The translations under genes were made by a program, and so were the position numbers. Of a stretch of DNA of 64,000 bases, positions 47,614 through 57,655 are shown piece after piece (the stretch's first letter is position 1; each line of letters opens with the position of its first letter). The notes under the pieces were generated by a model. It saw only the letters and a program-made list of their open reading frames with translations. It had not been told where the DNA came from and ran no database searches. Source of the stretch: Notospermus geniculatus (Eukaryota; Nemertea; Pilidiophora; Heteronemertea; Lineidae); assembly GCA_002633025.1 (NCBI GenBank), contig NMRB01001440.1:81638-145637 (forward strand), given 5' to 3'.

Positions 47614-48149
47614 GTACACTGTTAAAAAAACAGAAGAATTTAAAGCCTCACAGTGTTGAATTTTGCGGTATTTTCAAAGTGTTAGGAGACTGCAGGTAGC
47701 CTCGTAGCCTCGTGAAGGTCCCCAAAATGCTTACATGATGTGTACTTCAAAACATCAATGCTTAGTTTTTCAGCACGGCATCGAAAAAACAGCAGGCAGA
47801 GCTCTAATGTATCCACATAGAGCATAGTACATTTTACACTACACTAACGACGGAGGGCGTAAGCACTTTCTGAATTCAACACAGTGCGGCTTTAACAGAA
47901 TTTTCTGGCAGCAGAGTTTCAAGCACTTTCTGTGGAATTACAGGAGCCACTTTTTTAGTTAAAGGCATTGCATATGAACCAATGACCTGAGTTTTATGTA
48001 ACATCTAGGAGGGACCTTCCAAACAAAGGGTCATGGGCAATGACATAATATTCCTTTGACCCTGAATCCTTCCTGTAAATTTACAGAAAGTGCTTGAAAC
48101 TCTGCTGCACAGGCTATTCTGTAGAATCTTCTGTTTTTTCTAACAGTGT
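47614..48149. mobile_element. MITE family D, copy 4, with nested MITE P
   Basis: Duplicate of 39435-39969, with the same nested structure and small differences. Confidence 0.7.
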
Positions 48150-48384
48150 ATGTCAGGCCTTTTTTAGTCGTTGATGACAGCAGCAGATCAGTTGGATGGA
48201 CATGACGCCATCTAATATCATTTGCAAAATTCAATAAAATTTACATGTACATAAACAATATTATAGCATATGGTTAGAAAATTAAGCAAAGCTGGAAACA
48301 ATGGTGTGTAACACATGATTTTTTTCATTCATCGATTGAGTTATATAAAAAAATACCTATATTTTTATTTACATCTGTGTCGTG

Positions 48385-49000
48385 TTTGAGTCGTTGCCCT
48401 AACTTTACTACATACTAGTAAGTTCCAGTGGCAACTTACAAAGTTGGTAAAGAGTTAGAATATTGTTCTTGGCCAGATTCGGTCGGCGGGTTAAAACTTT
48501 CTTTTGTCGTTGCCCTAACTTAGCCTACATGTAACTACATTAACTTCCAACATTAGTTGTACATTGGTTCCATTGGCAACTTACAAAGTTGGTAATGAGT
48601 TAGAATATTCGAGCTGTTGTTGGCCAGAGTTGGTCGATGGGTTAAAACTTTCTTTTGTCTTTGACCTAACTTTACTACATAAGTTCCAGTGGCAACTTAC
48701 AAAGTTGGTAAAGAGTTAGAATATTCGAGCTGTTGTTGGCCAGATTCGGTCGGTGGTCAAAAAAATTTTTTTTTTAACTTTACTACATTAAGTTCCAGTG
48801 GCAACTGACAAAGTTGGGGAAGAGTTAGAATATTCGAGCTATTGTTGGCCAGATTCGGTCGGTGGGTTAAAACTTCCTTTTGTCGTTGCCCTAACTTTAC
48901 TACATACGTTCCAGTGGCAACATACAAAGTTGGTAAAGAGTTGGAATATTCGAGCTGTTGTTGGCCACAGTTGGTCGGTGGGTTAAAATGTTCTTTTGTT
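48385..49000 (+). repeat. 116-bp tandem repeat, 8-kb copy B
   Basis: About five to six units, more than in copy A and without the MITE. Confidence 0.8.
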
Positions 49001-49073
49001 CAAGAACTGTAAGGGATGGGCAATTCGAATTCTGAGAGCGATACCCTGGACCATGCAGCAAATTGAATTTACC

Positions 49074-49191
49074 GGGGCCCGGTATGCATAAAAGTGGAAT
49101 AAGCTTATTCCAGGAATAACCTAACGTTATAACCTTAAGTTATACCTGGAATAGCTTATTCCACCTTTATGCATATGGGCCCAATGGGCCC
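49074..49191. mobile_element. GGGCCC-ended palindrome, private to 8-kb copy B
   Basis: GGGGCCCGGTATGCATAAAA / TTATGCATATGGGCCC with GGAATAAGCTTATTCC-type arms. Absent at about 40980 in copy A. Confidence 0.75.
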
Positions 49192-49282
49192 AGGAGTTTA
49201 AAGTTCTGTACCACAGGCTTCAACTTCCACTCAGGAGGCTTCGCTAGCAGGAAGATATAATCTCAACAAAAGTGAAATCTTA

Positions 49283-49581
49283 AGGGAGACTCCATTCATT
49301 GTGTAAAATTTTGAATTTTTGAAATATCGTAAATAAATGTACATTCAAATTCATTGATATCTGCAACATGTCCTATTTTTTTAAATCAGCAAACTCATCA
49401 TTTTAAGCATTTTATTGCATTCCAAGGGACCACAGCACAGCACATGTGGTACAACTAATAGGCCTGGCAGTCACTACAATAAAGGTCTTCAGCCTATGGA
49501 CACTAGTGACATCACAACTCATGGCAATAGTCTCCATGGATTGATAAAAAATCAAAAGTTTACAATGAGTGGAGTCTCCCT
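49283..49581. mobile_element. TIR element with TTA(A) target, private to 8-kb copy B
   Basis: AGGGAGACTCCATTCATTGT / ACAATGAGTGGAGTCTCCCT, flanked by TTA on both sides. Copy A reads AATCTTAAAAAATAAAGG without it. Possibly a Kolobok or piggyBac derivative. Confidence 0.8.
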
Positions 49582-51293
49582 TTAAAAAGTAAAAGTAGAC
49601 GGTACAACTCACCTCATATTTGGTCATTACTCAGTTATCCATGAAGGCATGTGACCTTGAAAAAATATGTCACAAGTTGGGAAAAAATAATGAGTCCCGT
49701 AAGGCACGTGTATTAGATGCATTAGTAACCTGTGTTTTTCGGTCAAGTAAAAACCCTCGCGTAATCCAGGGAAACAATTTGTCAAGTGTGAGGCTTAATG
49801 TGCTATTCTAAGCATATGGTAGTAATATTTTGCTAATAAACTGGGAGGCAGTAAGGATCGGACAATAACCTTGTACATTATGATTTTATAGCACAAACTG
49901 CGAGTCGATAAAACACGCGCCAAACACTAAAAGCCACGCTGATGCCAAGGCCTACATAAAACCCCATGGACACGCCGTATGTAACTTTTATAAAAGTCCC
50001 TAGTAGTAAAATGTTTTAAGTTATATTTTTCTTTGTCGATTTGTGTGAAATTTCCCGATGGATTTTATCTAATGGTATAAAATGTGTCGGTAGTAGAAAG
50101 TGCACAGTCCTCTGCAAGGTCATAATATCGGGGTTATACCACGGTAGAGGCATCAAATTGCCATTTTGCAGAAATGATTGTATGTTCCATCTGACCGGCA
50201 GCGAAGATTACATGATAATAAAGTTATACTAACTTTAATGCCGCAGCCGCTGGTCAGGATTGGTCAGCGCCATTTTGTAGCAATTATATATCTTATAATG
50301 ATGCAAGGCATCGAGAGTATGGTACTCTCTAAACTTCATGGAGTGAGATTAGGGACAAGATCAAACGAGGAACTTCAAATTTAGGTCCCTTTTTGGGCCT
50401 AGCCGGGGGTATAAGGGCAAGACTCAATCGTGCTGACGTTGTTATGTTGCCTTTTCTTCTTGGCAACGAAGTGATCCATATTACACAAAGAGTTTTTTTC
50501 GCTCCCAAGTTGGTTCCTTGAAATTTTTCAGGGTTAGTATGTTCATTTTGCAAAAAAACGACCAACAAGTATATGAATGTTGTAAAAATGAAGCTGTAAT
50601 GTACATGTAGGCTTATTTTCTTTTTAAGCACCACGGTGGGGTACCTTTCTTGGTAAGCTATCCATGAATATTCTCACTAATAAGTAGGCATGTCTATTGT
50701 CCAAAACTAAGTAAATATGGTTTTCTTGTACAACGTGGGATCTAGTGTTCATCTTAAGTAACAAACTATTGCCTTCCTATTGAATAGGTAAGCCTACTGT
50801 ATGTGAAACATCTCAAGGGAGACATTATGAATATCATTGTAGTCCTAACCGACAAGCTTTACACGTACATGCGTGACACGGACCTTATTTGTGTCACATG
50901 TTGCTTGGATATTTAAATTGCAAAAATGATTGTATTTCAATTTGATTGAAGTTATCGACCATTTTTTCGTATTGCTACCGAGAGCTTTTGTGTCCAGGAA
51001 AAACAATGTAGGGTTTTGTGGATTACAATCAGGGCCGATGGCAGGTGTAGATGACATTCCCTTGAGTTTCATTTTCTCATTTTTTCTTTGTACTTTTCTC
51101 GTTATTTATCTGTCGTTCACACTAACGATGGATGGGCAAAAAATCCTTTGTAAGAATTCGTCGGGGTAGAAAGTCTTTGATTGTAAAATAAGCGCAACAG
51201 GCTCTATAAAAACTCAAATTTAATTGGACGGGAAAAAAACTTAATTGGACGGAAGCAAGTTCAGAGAAGTACGGTTTGTTTTGGGCTATGCTA

Positions 51294-51673
51294 GCGTCCA
51301 ATGGAAATACCTAGTATGTCACATTTTGTTGTTTTCGAGAAAAATGGGTTTATGTGGAATGACAACTTGGAAGAGTTTTGTTGTGGAAAACACTCCTAAT
51401 TAAAAATATGTCATACAACAGGATTAAATGCACTTTGCTATGTTTTACCTCTGATTTCCTGCTGAATTTGCAAAGGTAAAAACGTAGTAAGTCACAATTC
51501 TGATGACTTAGACGTAAAAACCGAGTAAGTGCACCACTGTCTTTCCGAGGCTTTGGCGAACATTTTGCAAACAAAAACTGTTTATTATGATGAAACAATA
51601 CATAGTAAGTACGAATTTGGCCTTAATTCATTTTTTCCCAAAATGTGACTTACTAGGTATTTCCATTGGACGC
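51294..51673. mobile_element. TIR element, GCGTCCAATGG ends (8-kb copy B)
   Basis: Duplicate of 43441-43820, flanked by TA. Confidence 0.75.
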
Positions 51674-52257
51674 TAGTATGTTCGTTGGTCATTTGTGTAT
51701 ATTGCCTGTTTGAAGCTGGACGTGACTGTTTTCTTATACTCACTCAGAAAATAGGACAGATTTCTCCACCGAACACCATCTACAGGGCAGTTGAGTCAGT
51801 GAATGAGGACCACGCACAACAATCTCTACCAATAGGGGGCCCTGCAAGCACATGACCCCTGGTTGCAATGAGAAATCCTTTTACCAAGCCAATAATTATT
51901 GAATATTTCATCCCTGAATTACTCTGCACGGGAAAATAGCACCAGAAATGTCATTTTATTGGTCCTTAATTCTATTTTGATGAGTTTTACGAAGAAAATC
52001 AACAAAAGTTATTTTCAATTGAAAATGCATTGCACGACCTTTTTGTACTGGTGCTGCCATCTGGATTTTTAGCCGTGCGTGGTCCTCATTTCTGTTCACT
52101 TTGGCATTAAAAAAAACACATAGGCTATCAGTGATTGACCGGACCATTTGGATTAACCAGAGATTGCTCTTCAAATTGTAGCTCTGTACAATGTATAAGT
52201 ATGCATAGGTTAATAATCTACCACGATTCGTCGATGGTCGTTGAATCTTCACTCACA

Positions 52258-52493
52258 CAAAAAAAGGTTCTAAAAGGGCTCTTTGCTGCCACTGGGAGAA
52301 CCCTCTAGAAGGGTTCTATATAGAACCCTACAGGTCCAGAAAGAACCCTTAAAGGTTCCAAATAGAACCCTAAGGTTCCAATTGGAACCTTTAAGGGTTC
52401 TTTATGGACCTATACATGTATGGTTCTATATAGAACCCTTTTAGAGGGTGTTCCCACAGTGGCAGCAAAGAACCCTTTTAGAACCCTTTTTTT
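52258..52493. mobile_element. Palindromic MITE, AGGGTTCTA repeats, next to exon 2
   Basis: Arms begin AAAAAGGTTCTAAAAGGG and include CTTTGCTGCCACTG; inside are repeated GGTTCTATATAGAACC and TTAAGGGTTCT units. It ends 37 bases before the exon 2 acceptor. Confidence 0.8.
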
Positions 52494-52530
52494 CTAAAAG
52501 CGTTCTTTGACCATTTCATTGTTGTTTCAG

Positions 52531-52796
52531 GTCCGAACTCCAACCAACGACGAAAAGGCCGCCAGACATACTCTCGATACCAAACCCTCGAACTCGAGAA
52601 AGAGTTCAAATTCAACAGATACCTCACCCGACGACGACGCGTCGAACTCTCAGCCCTACTCTGCCTCAGCGAACGCCAAATCAAGATTTGGTTTCAGAAC
52701 CGAAGAATGAAAGAAAAGAAAGAAATGCAGGCGATCAAAGAGTTAAATAAGGAAAAAGACAGTGTGCCGGTCAAAGAGACAGCAGCGAATTCATAG
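52531..52796 (+). CDS. Hox: Hox gene, exon 2 (homeodomain and C-terminus)
   Basis: Acceptor TTGTTTCAG|GT at 52530; stop TAG at 52794-52796. Joined to exon 1 it gives a 225-residue protein. The homeodomain is residues 144-203 (52548-52727). It has the central-class block [10 protein letters not shown], the helix-3 motif [12 protein letters not shown], and Gln50 and Asn51 (52695-52700). Only nine residues separate YPWM from the homeodomain, a short linker. Divergent positions against Antp-class consensus are Ser9, Lys21, Val32, Leu34, Ser41 and Glu56. Immediately after the homeodomain comes [11 protein letters not shown], close to the UbdA peptide of Ubx/Abd-A. The protein ends about 11 residues later. 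Hox6-8 membership is well supported; assignment as ambulacrarian Hox8 is plausible but needs a tree. It binds DNA, probably with PBC and Meis-type cofactors, in axial patterning. Confidence 0.97.
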
Positions 52797-52860
52797 GGCA
52801 ACTTGATTGGTCGCTAAAAATAGATTTAAAAAAATAAAACTTTGACGTCATGGTTCTGTG
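52797..52860 (+). promoter_or_regulatory. Possible short 3' UTR with poly(A) signal
   Basis: AATAAA lies at 52833-52838, only 37 bases after the Hox stop codon. If used, the 3' UTR would be very short. Hox 3' UTRs are usually longer, so a distal site is also possible. Confidence 0.4.
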
Positions 52861-53473
52861 TGACACATGTGACGCAAAGGGCATCTGCCTCACGTTGAAT
52901 GACATCTATTTGCCAAAACGAGAACTGCGCTATCGAAACTGTGTTGACATTTTTAAATAGATTCCGACCATGTCTTGTTTCTTCACTGAATCAAGCTGTT
53001 GATGATAGTATTAAATATTCAGACCACCGCTGAGGTTGATTATCAACATATTTTCAGTTCAAAACATTCTCGTTAGCGTCGTCACGTGATGGCCAAAAGA
53101 TTGTAAACAAACATGGCATCAAACGCCAGAATTCTGACCTCGTAACACTGACTTTGGCCAAAAGAGGCCGCCGCTCAATTTGAGTCTTACTCTTGATGTT
53201 GTTATTGTTGATGGTATATAAACATTGTTTTAGGAGGCATCCATGCCGGTGTGGGATTGCTGTACGGGTATAAGGGAGGGTACGACGTTTCGCCTTCAGA
53301 TATTGCTTTATGTTAATTCTTAGTCATCCTGCTGGCTCGTATGACACGTACGAGGCCGCGATCGGTGACGTAGCAGCGTTGCAGTGACGTCATGGCTTGG
53401 GGTTGGTGTGATAGGTTGACCTGATGATGCTGAGCCTTCCTTCCACAACACGTTTCTTTATCTTGTTTTTCTT
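52861..53473. other. Downstream of the Hox gene, no repeat recognised
   Basis: Low-repeat stretch. Contains CACGTGAT near 53083 and GTGACGTCATGG near 53384. No second gene visible. Confidence 0.4.
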
Positions 53474-53617
53474 CATCCACTCACACAGACCTGTGTTCTA
53501 GAAGCCTCCTTAACTCTAAGGTCCACTTTTACCTTTTGTATTCTGCCCTGCAAACAATAGCTAAAGGTAAACCTTAGAGTTAAGGAAGCTTCTAGAATAC
53601 TGCCCACTGAGTGGATG
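53474..53617. repeat. Inverted repeat
   Basis: Arms CATCCACTCA, TCTAGAAGCCTCCTTAACTC and complements; apex has a diverged second pair around TTTACCTTT. Confidence 0.7.
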
Positions 53618-54056
53618 ACAAGGAGTGAGGTGAGAATATTGCTGTGGGAGGATGGCTAAGGCAGGGACTTGATCTCAATATTTTTGATACAAATAAATAC
53701 TACAATTGCATATTTTCTCCTGGGGCCCCTGAAAAACGAAAAAGAGGCTATTGCTTGGAACAGTCTTTAGACTTTATTCCCAGTGGCCTGAATTATAAGT
53801 TCTACACACAACCTTGGTCCTACATCGTTGGTCCTGCCTTTTTTGCCTATAATAATTGAAAATGTACAAGAAAATGTGCAATGGGCACTAGCATACGGTA
53901 CTACTTGTGAAAATACGCATAAAACGCTATAGAAACGTGTTATCATTATCTGACTGTACAGCAGCTGCTGCATGTGCACGAAGCGGAATTTTTATTCCCA
54001 TCATCCTTTGGAATAAAAAAAAATCTCCAAAATATAACGAAGGTAATTTGAGGTAT

Positions 54057-54371
54057 GGCAAAACTGTGGACGAGAGTGGAATTCGAACGAGCAACCTCGT
54101 GACCAGTAGGCCAATGTCCATATTCATAAACATACAGTACTTAAATGTAAGTCAAAGTGTGATACTCAATCTTTTGTGTTGAACAATGGATAAGTGTCAC
54201 ACTAAGACTTTTAATAAGTAGTTTTATGAATATGGGCCCAGGGTCCATATTCATAAACATACTTAAGTCTGTACTTATCTTTTGTGTTGAACAAAGGATA
54301 GGTGTCACACTTAGACTTAAGTAGTTTTATGAATATGACCCGTGTGCTCTACCACCTGAGCTAACCAGCCA
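54057..54371 (-). repeat. tRNA-derived SINE S3, split by two tandem MITEs
   Basis: Minus strand: GGTTAGCTCAGGTGGTAGAG (A box) at the 54344-54371 end and GTTCGAATTCCACTC (B box) near 54080. Between them are two related palindromes, 54116-54239 and 54240-54343, with CATATTCATAAACATAC ends. Removing both would restore a tRNA-like head. Confidence 0.7.
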
Positions 54372-55209
54372 TTGCTGCCAGCCATCGAAAACTTATTGAT
54401 GTCTTTCGTCAAATATAGGTCTTTTTATGTAAACTTAGTGGAATCCAAACCGACCAGCGTGACCAACGTACTGTAGAACGGTGGACACTTTAGGCCGATC
54501 CCTTGCAACCTCCAGGCGGTGCTGTGGCAATGCTTTGTTTTTACACTTTCAAACTACTATTTAACAAAATATAAGATCATGCCATGACGTCACAGCGTAT
54601 ATAGGCCTACCTCATTCTTGTGGGTTGAGTCATGGAGATATTATAAAAATCTTTATAATACCTCCATCGATGGTTGAGTTTTATAATATCTCCATGGCTA
54701 AACGTATCTAAAACGCAACGTTGCTGCTGCTTTAATAGTTTTATCCATTGTTTGGGGCATCCACAATTCTTTTGAGAATCCTGACGAAGAAGTGGACGCA
54801 TTTTCCTGCAGGATGACATTGTGCCGAATTCGTGAAGGGTATTTAAACTTTGACAGCGTTTAAACACTGATTATACGATGCAGGACTGGCTAGAGTTTCT
54901 GCACAAAATCATATAGGCCCTTCCACGGCACAGTGTAACCACTGTTTAAACGCTGTTTAGGCCTACTAAACGCCTTTCACGAATTCGTACTGTAAACATG
55001 GCGATAATGCTTGCGTTGTTGTTTCTATAGTTTTTATTGTAAAAATGTAATGTAAAAGTATTGTAAATAAGAGAATAGGATAAAATATTACGAGTGTACT
55101 CATTTTATCAGATTTTACCATTAGTTATCATCATTTTCCTCTTTTTGTCTTGTTTAAGAAATAATGCTTGAGAGATGGTACGTCGCGCCATCAAGCGTAA
55201 ATCTATCAA
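54365..55209 (+). repeat. Duplicated block 2, copy 1
   Basis: Nearly identical to 55211-56056, separated by one N. Contains a hairpin at about 54631-54697 with CATGGAGATATTATAAAA arms. Confidence 0.95.
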
Positions 55210-55210
55210 N

Positions 55211-56056
55211 ACCAGCCATTGCTGCCAGCCATCGAAAACTTATTGATGTCTTTCGTCAAATATAGGTCTTTTTATGTAAACTTAGTGGAATCCAAACCGA
55301 CCAGCGTGACCAACGTACTGTAGAACGGTGGACACTTTAGGCCGATCCCTTGCAACCTCCAGGCGGTGCTGTGGCAATGTTTTGTTTTTACACTTTCAAA
55401 CTACTATTTAACAAAATATAAGATCATGCCATGACGTCACAGCGTATATAGGCCTACCTCATTCTTGTGGGTTGAGTCATGGAGGTATTATAAAAATCTT
55501 TATAATACCTCCATCGATGGTTGAGTTTTATAATATCTCCATGGCTAAACGTATCTAAAACGCAACGTTGCTGCTGCTTTAATAGGTTTATCTATTGTTT
55601 GGGGCATCCACAATTCTTTTGAGAATCCTGACGAAGAAGTGGACGCATTTTCCTGCAGGATGACATTGTGCCGAATTCGTGAAAGGTATTTAAACTTTGA
55701 CAGCGTTTAAACACTGATTCACGGATGCAGGACTGGGAAAGAGTTTCTGCACGAAATCATATAGGCCCTTCCACAGCACAGTGTAACCACTGTTTAAACG
55801 CTGTTTAGGCCTACTAAACGCCTTTCATGAATTCGTACTGTAAACATGGCGATAATGCTTGCGTTGTTGTTTCTATAGTTTTTATTGTAAAAATGTAATG
55901 TAAAAGTATTGTAAATAAGAGAATAGGATAAAATATTACGAGTGTACTCATTTTATCAGATTTTACCATTAGTTATCATCATTTTCCTCTTTTTGTCTTG
56001 TTTAAGAAATAATGCTTGAGAGATGGTACGTCGCGCCATCAAGCGTAAATCTATCA
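55211..56056 (+). repeat. Duplicated block 2, copy 2
   Basis: Starts immediately after the N at 55210 and ends where the left block ended, the pattern of two overlapping contig ends left unmerged. Confidence 0.95.
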
Positions 56057-56211
56057 AACAAACTCAATCTACAGTTTCATCCATTTTCATTACTGACAGA
56101 TTCTTACAACTCAGTCAACTGATTATGATTTGACGAGTTTTTTTTTGAGAATTACCACTGTAGCACGATTCAGGAATCTTTTATCTATTTCCTAAGAGTT
56201 CCTTCAATAGA

Positions 56212-56400
56212 TGTTAAACAGGAAGTCAATTTCCAGAATCTGAGCAAATTTTCGACCCCAACCGGGGTCTTCATCAGGCTGGCACTTTCAAGTCGAGCTA
56301 TACTTCTGGTAGCTCGACTTGACAGTGCCAGCCTGAAGAAGACCCCGGTTGGGGTCGAAAATTTGCTCAGATTCTGGAAATTGACTTCCTGTTTATCATC
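56212..56400. mobile_element. Foldback element, copy 15
   Basis: TSD AGTTCCTTCAATAGA (15 bp) at 56197-56211 and 56401-56415. Both outer tails are truncated at nearly equivalent points. The tip CAAGTCGAGCTA closes a loop TACTTCTGG, opposite in orientation to the loop of copy 7. Confidence 0.92.
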
Positions 56401-57122
56401 AGTTCCTTCAATAGAGTGTAATTTTACCAAACATGCCAAAGAGGCGACACCATCGTTTCTGTGAGACACAAGTCACAATCAATAAGCCGTCGATACGCAC
56501 TTTTCTTATCATGATTTGTATTGGTGGCTGCGTCTCTAGACATTGGATACCCACAATGCATCACGGCGTTTCTAGACGACAATTGACCTTCATGCTTTGA
56601 TGACCAACATCAAAGGATGCCGACGTGATGAAATAGGCTGGCCGAATAGTAAAAAAGTCATAACTTGGGGTGGAATTTATAATAGACCCGATGTTGGTTT
56701 TATATCCGAGCAGCTCGTAAAGTCCTCGCGTGCAGCGGTAGTAAAAAGAAGAAAATGACAACTTTTCGAACTTTCGTTTGTTCCAATTCAACTTGTTAGA
56801 AACTCCCGTACATGTCTCCGTGTGCTGCATTGTGATTCAGGGCCATGTTGGACTGGCTGTCGTCGTCATAACAACATGTTGTAGCCATGCGGTTAGAGAA
56901 AGTCGGGTAAATTTCAATATTGATTGAATTTGTTTGGAAACTTTTGCTATAAAGTGTTGCAGGTTTGAAGTGGATCGTCAGGAATAAAATATTATACCTC
57001 ATAAGTCGATTTTATTGTCCCAGGAGACTGACGTTGGCGATTGGGAAGGTGTAGCCTTAATGAGGGAACAATCGTGTTGACTTCGTGCAGTGTCCTTTGA
57101 TAATTGGCATTTATTTCGATTG

Positions 57123-57495
57123 TACGGTGGCCCATAAGGGACATTTATTTTTCATTTTATATTTTTATTTTTTTCATACTTTTCTCCGTGGAATAAACTT
57201 TATTCCGTGGAATAAACTTATCTCCGCGAGGAGTAAACTTTTCTCCGCGGAAATAACTTTATTCCATGGAGTAACCTTGTCTCCGCATGAAGTAAACTTT
57301 TCTCCGCGGAAATAACTTTATTCCATGGAGTAAACTTTTCTCCGCGTGGAGTAAACTTTTCTCCGCGTGGAGAAAAGTCAGGTGATTTCTGCGGAGAAAA
57401 GTTTACTCCACGGAATAAAGTTTATTCCACAGAGAAAAGTATGAAAAAATAAAAATATAAAATGAAAAAAATTATGTCCCTTATGGGCCACCGTA
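57123..57495. mobile_element. Foldback with internal CTCCGCGG repeats, 6-bp TSD
   Basis: Ends TACGGTGGCCCATAAGGGAC and complement. TSD CGATTG at 57117-57122 and 57496-57501. Interior is a series of TTTTCTCCGCGGAAATAACT / TTTATTCCATGGAGTAA units. The stretch 56416-57116 has no recognised gene. Confidence 0.8.
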
Positions 57496-57655
57496 CGATT
57501 GTGATTCATTTCAAGTTGCAGCTTAGTGCTCATGCTTTGTAAGCCGTCCTGTAAGTAGATTGTCAACTTCTCATCAAACAAGACAATTTGTTGCGAATTC
57601 TCGAACGGTGTTGACATGACACTGTCGTATGAATAACCTTCCATCCATGGTGTTG

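Larger units (their letters stand above)
44145..51806 (+). repeat. 8-kb tandem duplication, copy B
   Basis: Second copy of 35837-43956, beginning after a spacer of about 190 bases with no N at the junction. Private features: TIR element 49283-49581, palindrome 49074-49191, more units of the 116-bp repeat. Confidence 0.9.
22636..52530 (+). other. Hox intron, 29,895 bp, phase 1
   Basis: The intron is bounded by GT at 22636 and AG at 52529-52530. It sits between hexapeptide and homeodomain, the standard Hox intron position, but is far longer than the few hundred bases to few kb usual in compact Hox genes. It carries foldback elements, MITEs, SINEs, two duplicated blocks and a minisatellite gap. 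No other exon with Hox features is visible inside it. Part of its length may be assembly inflation: the 27652-30537 block and perhaps the 8-kb block could be unmerged alleles. Confidence 0.9.
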
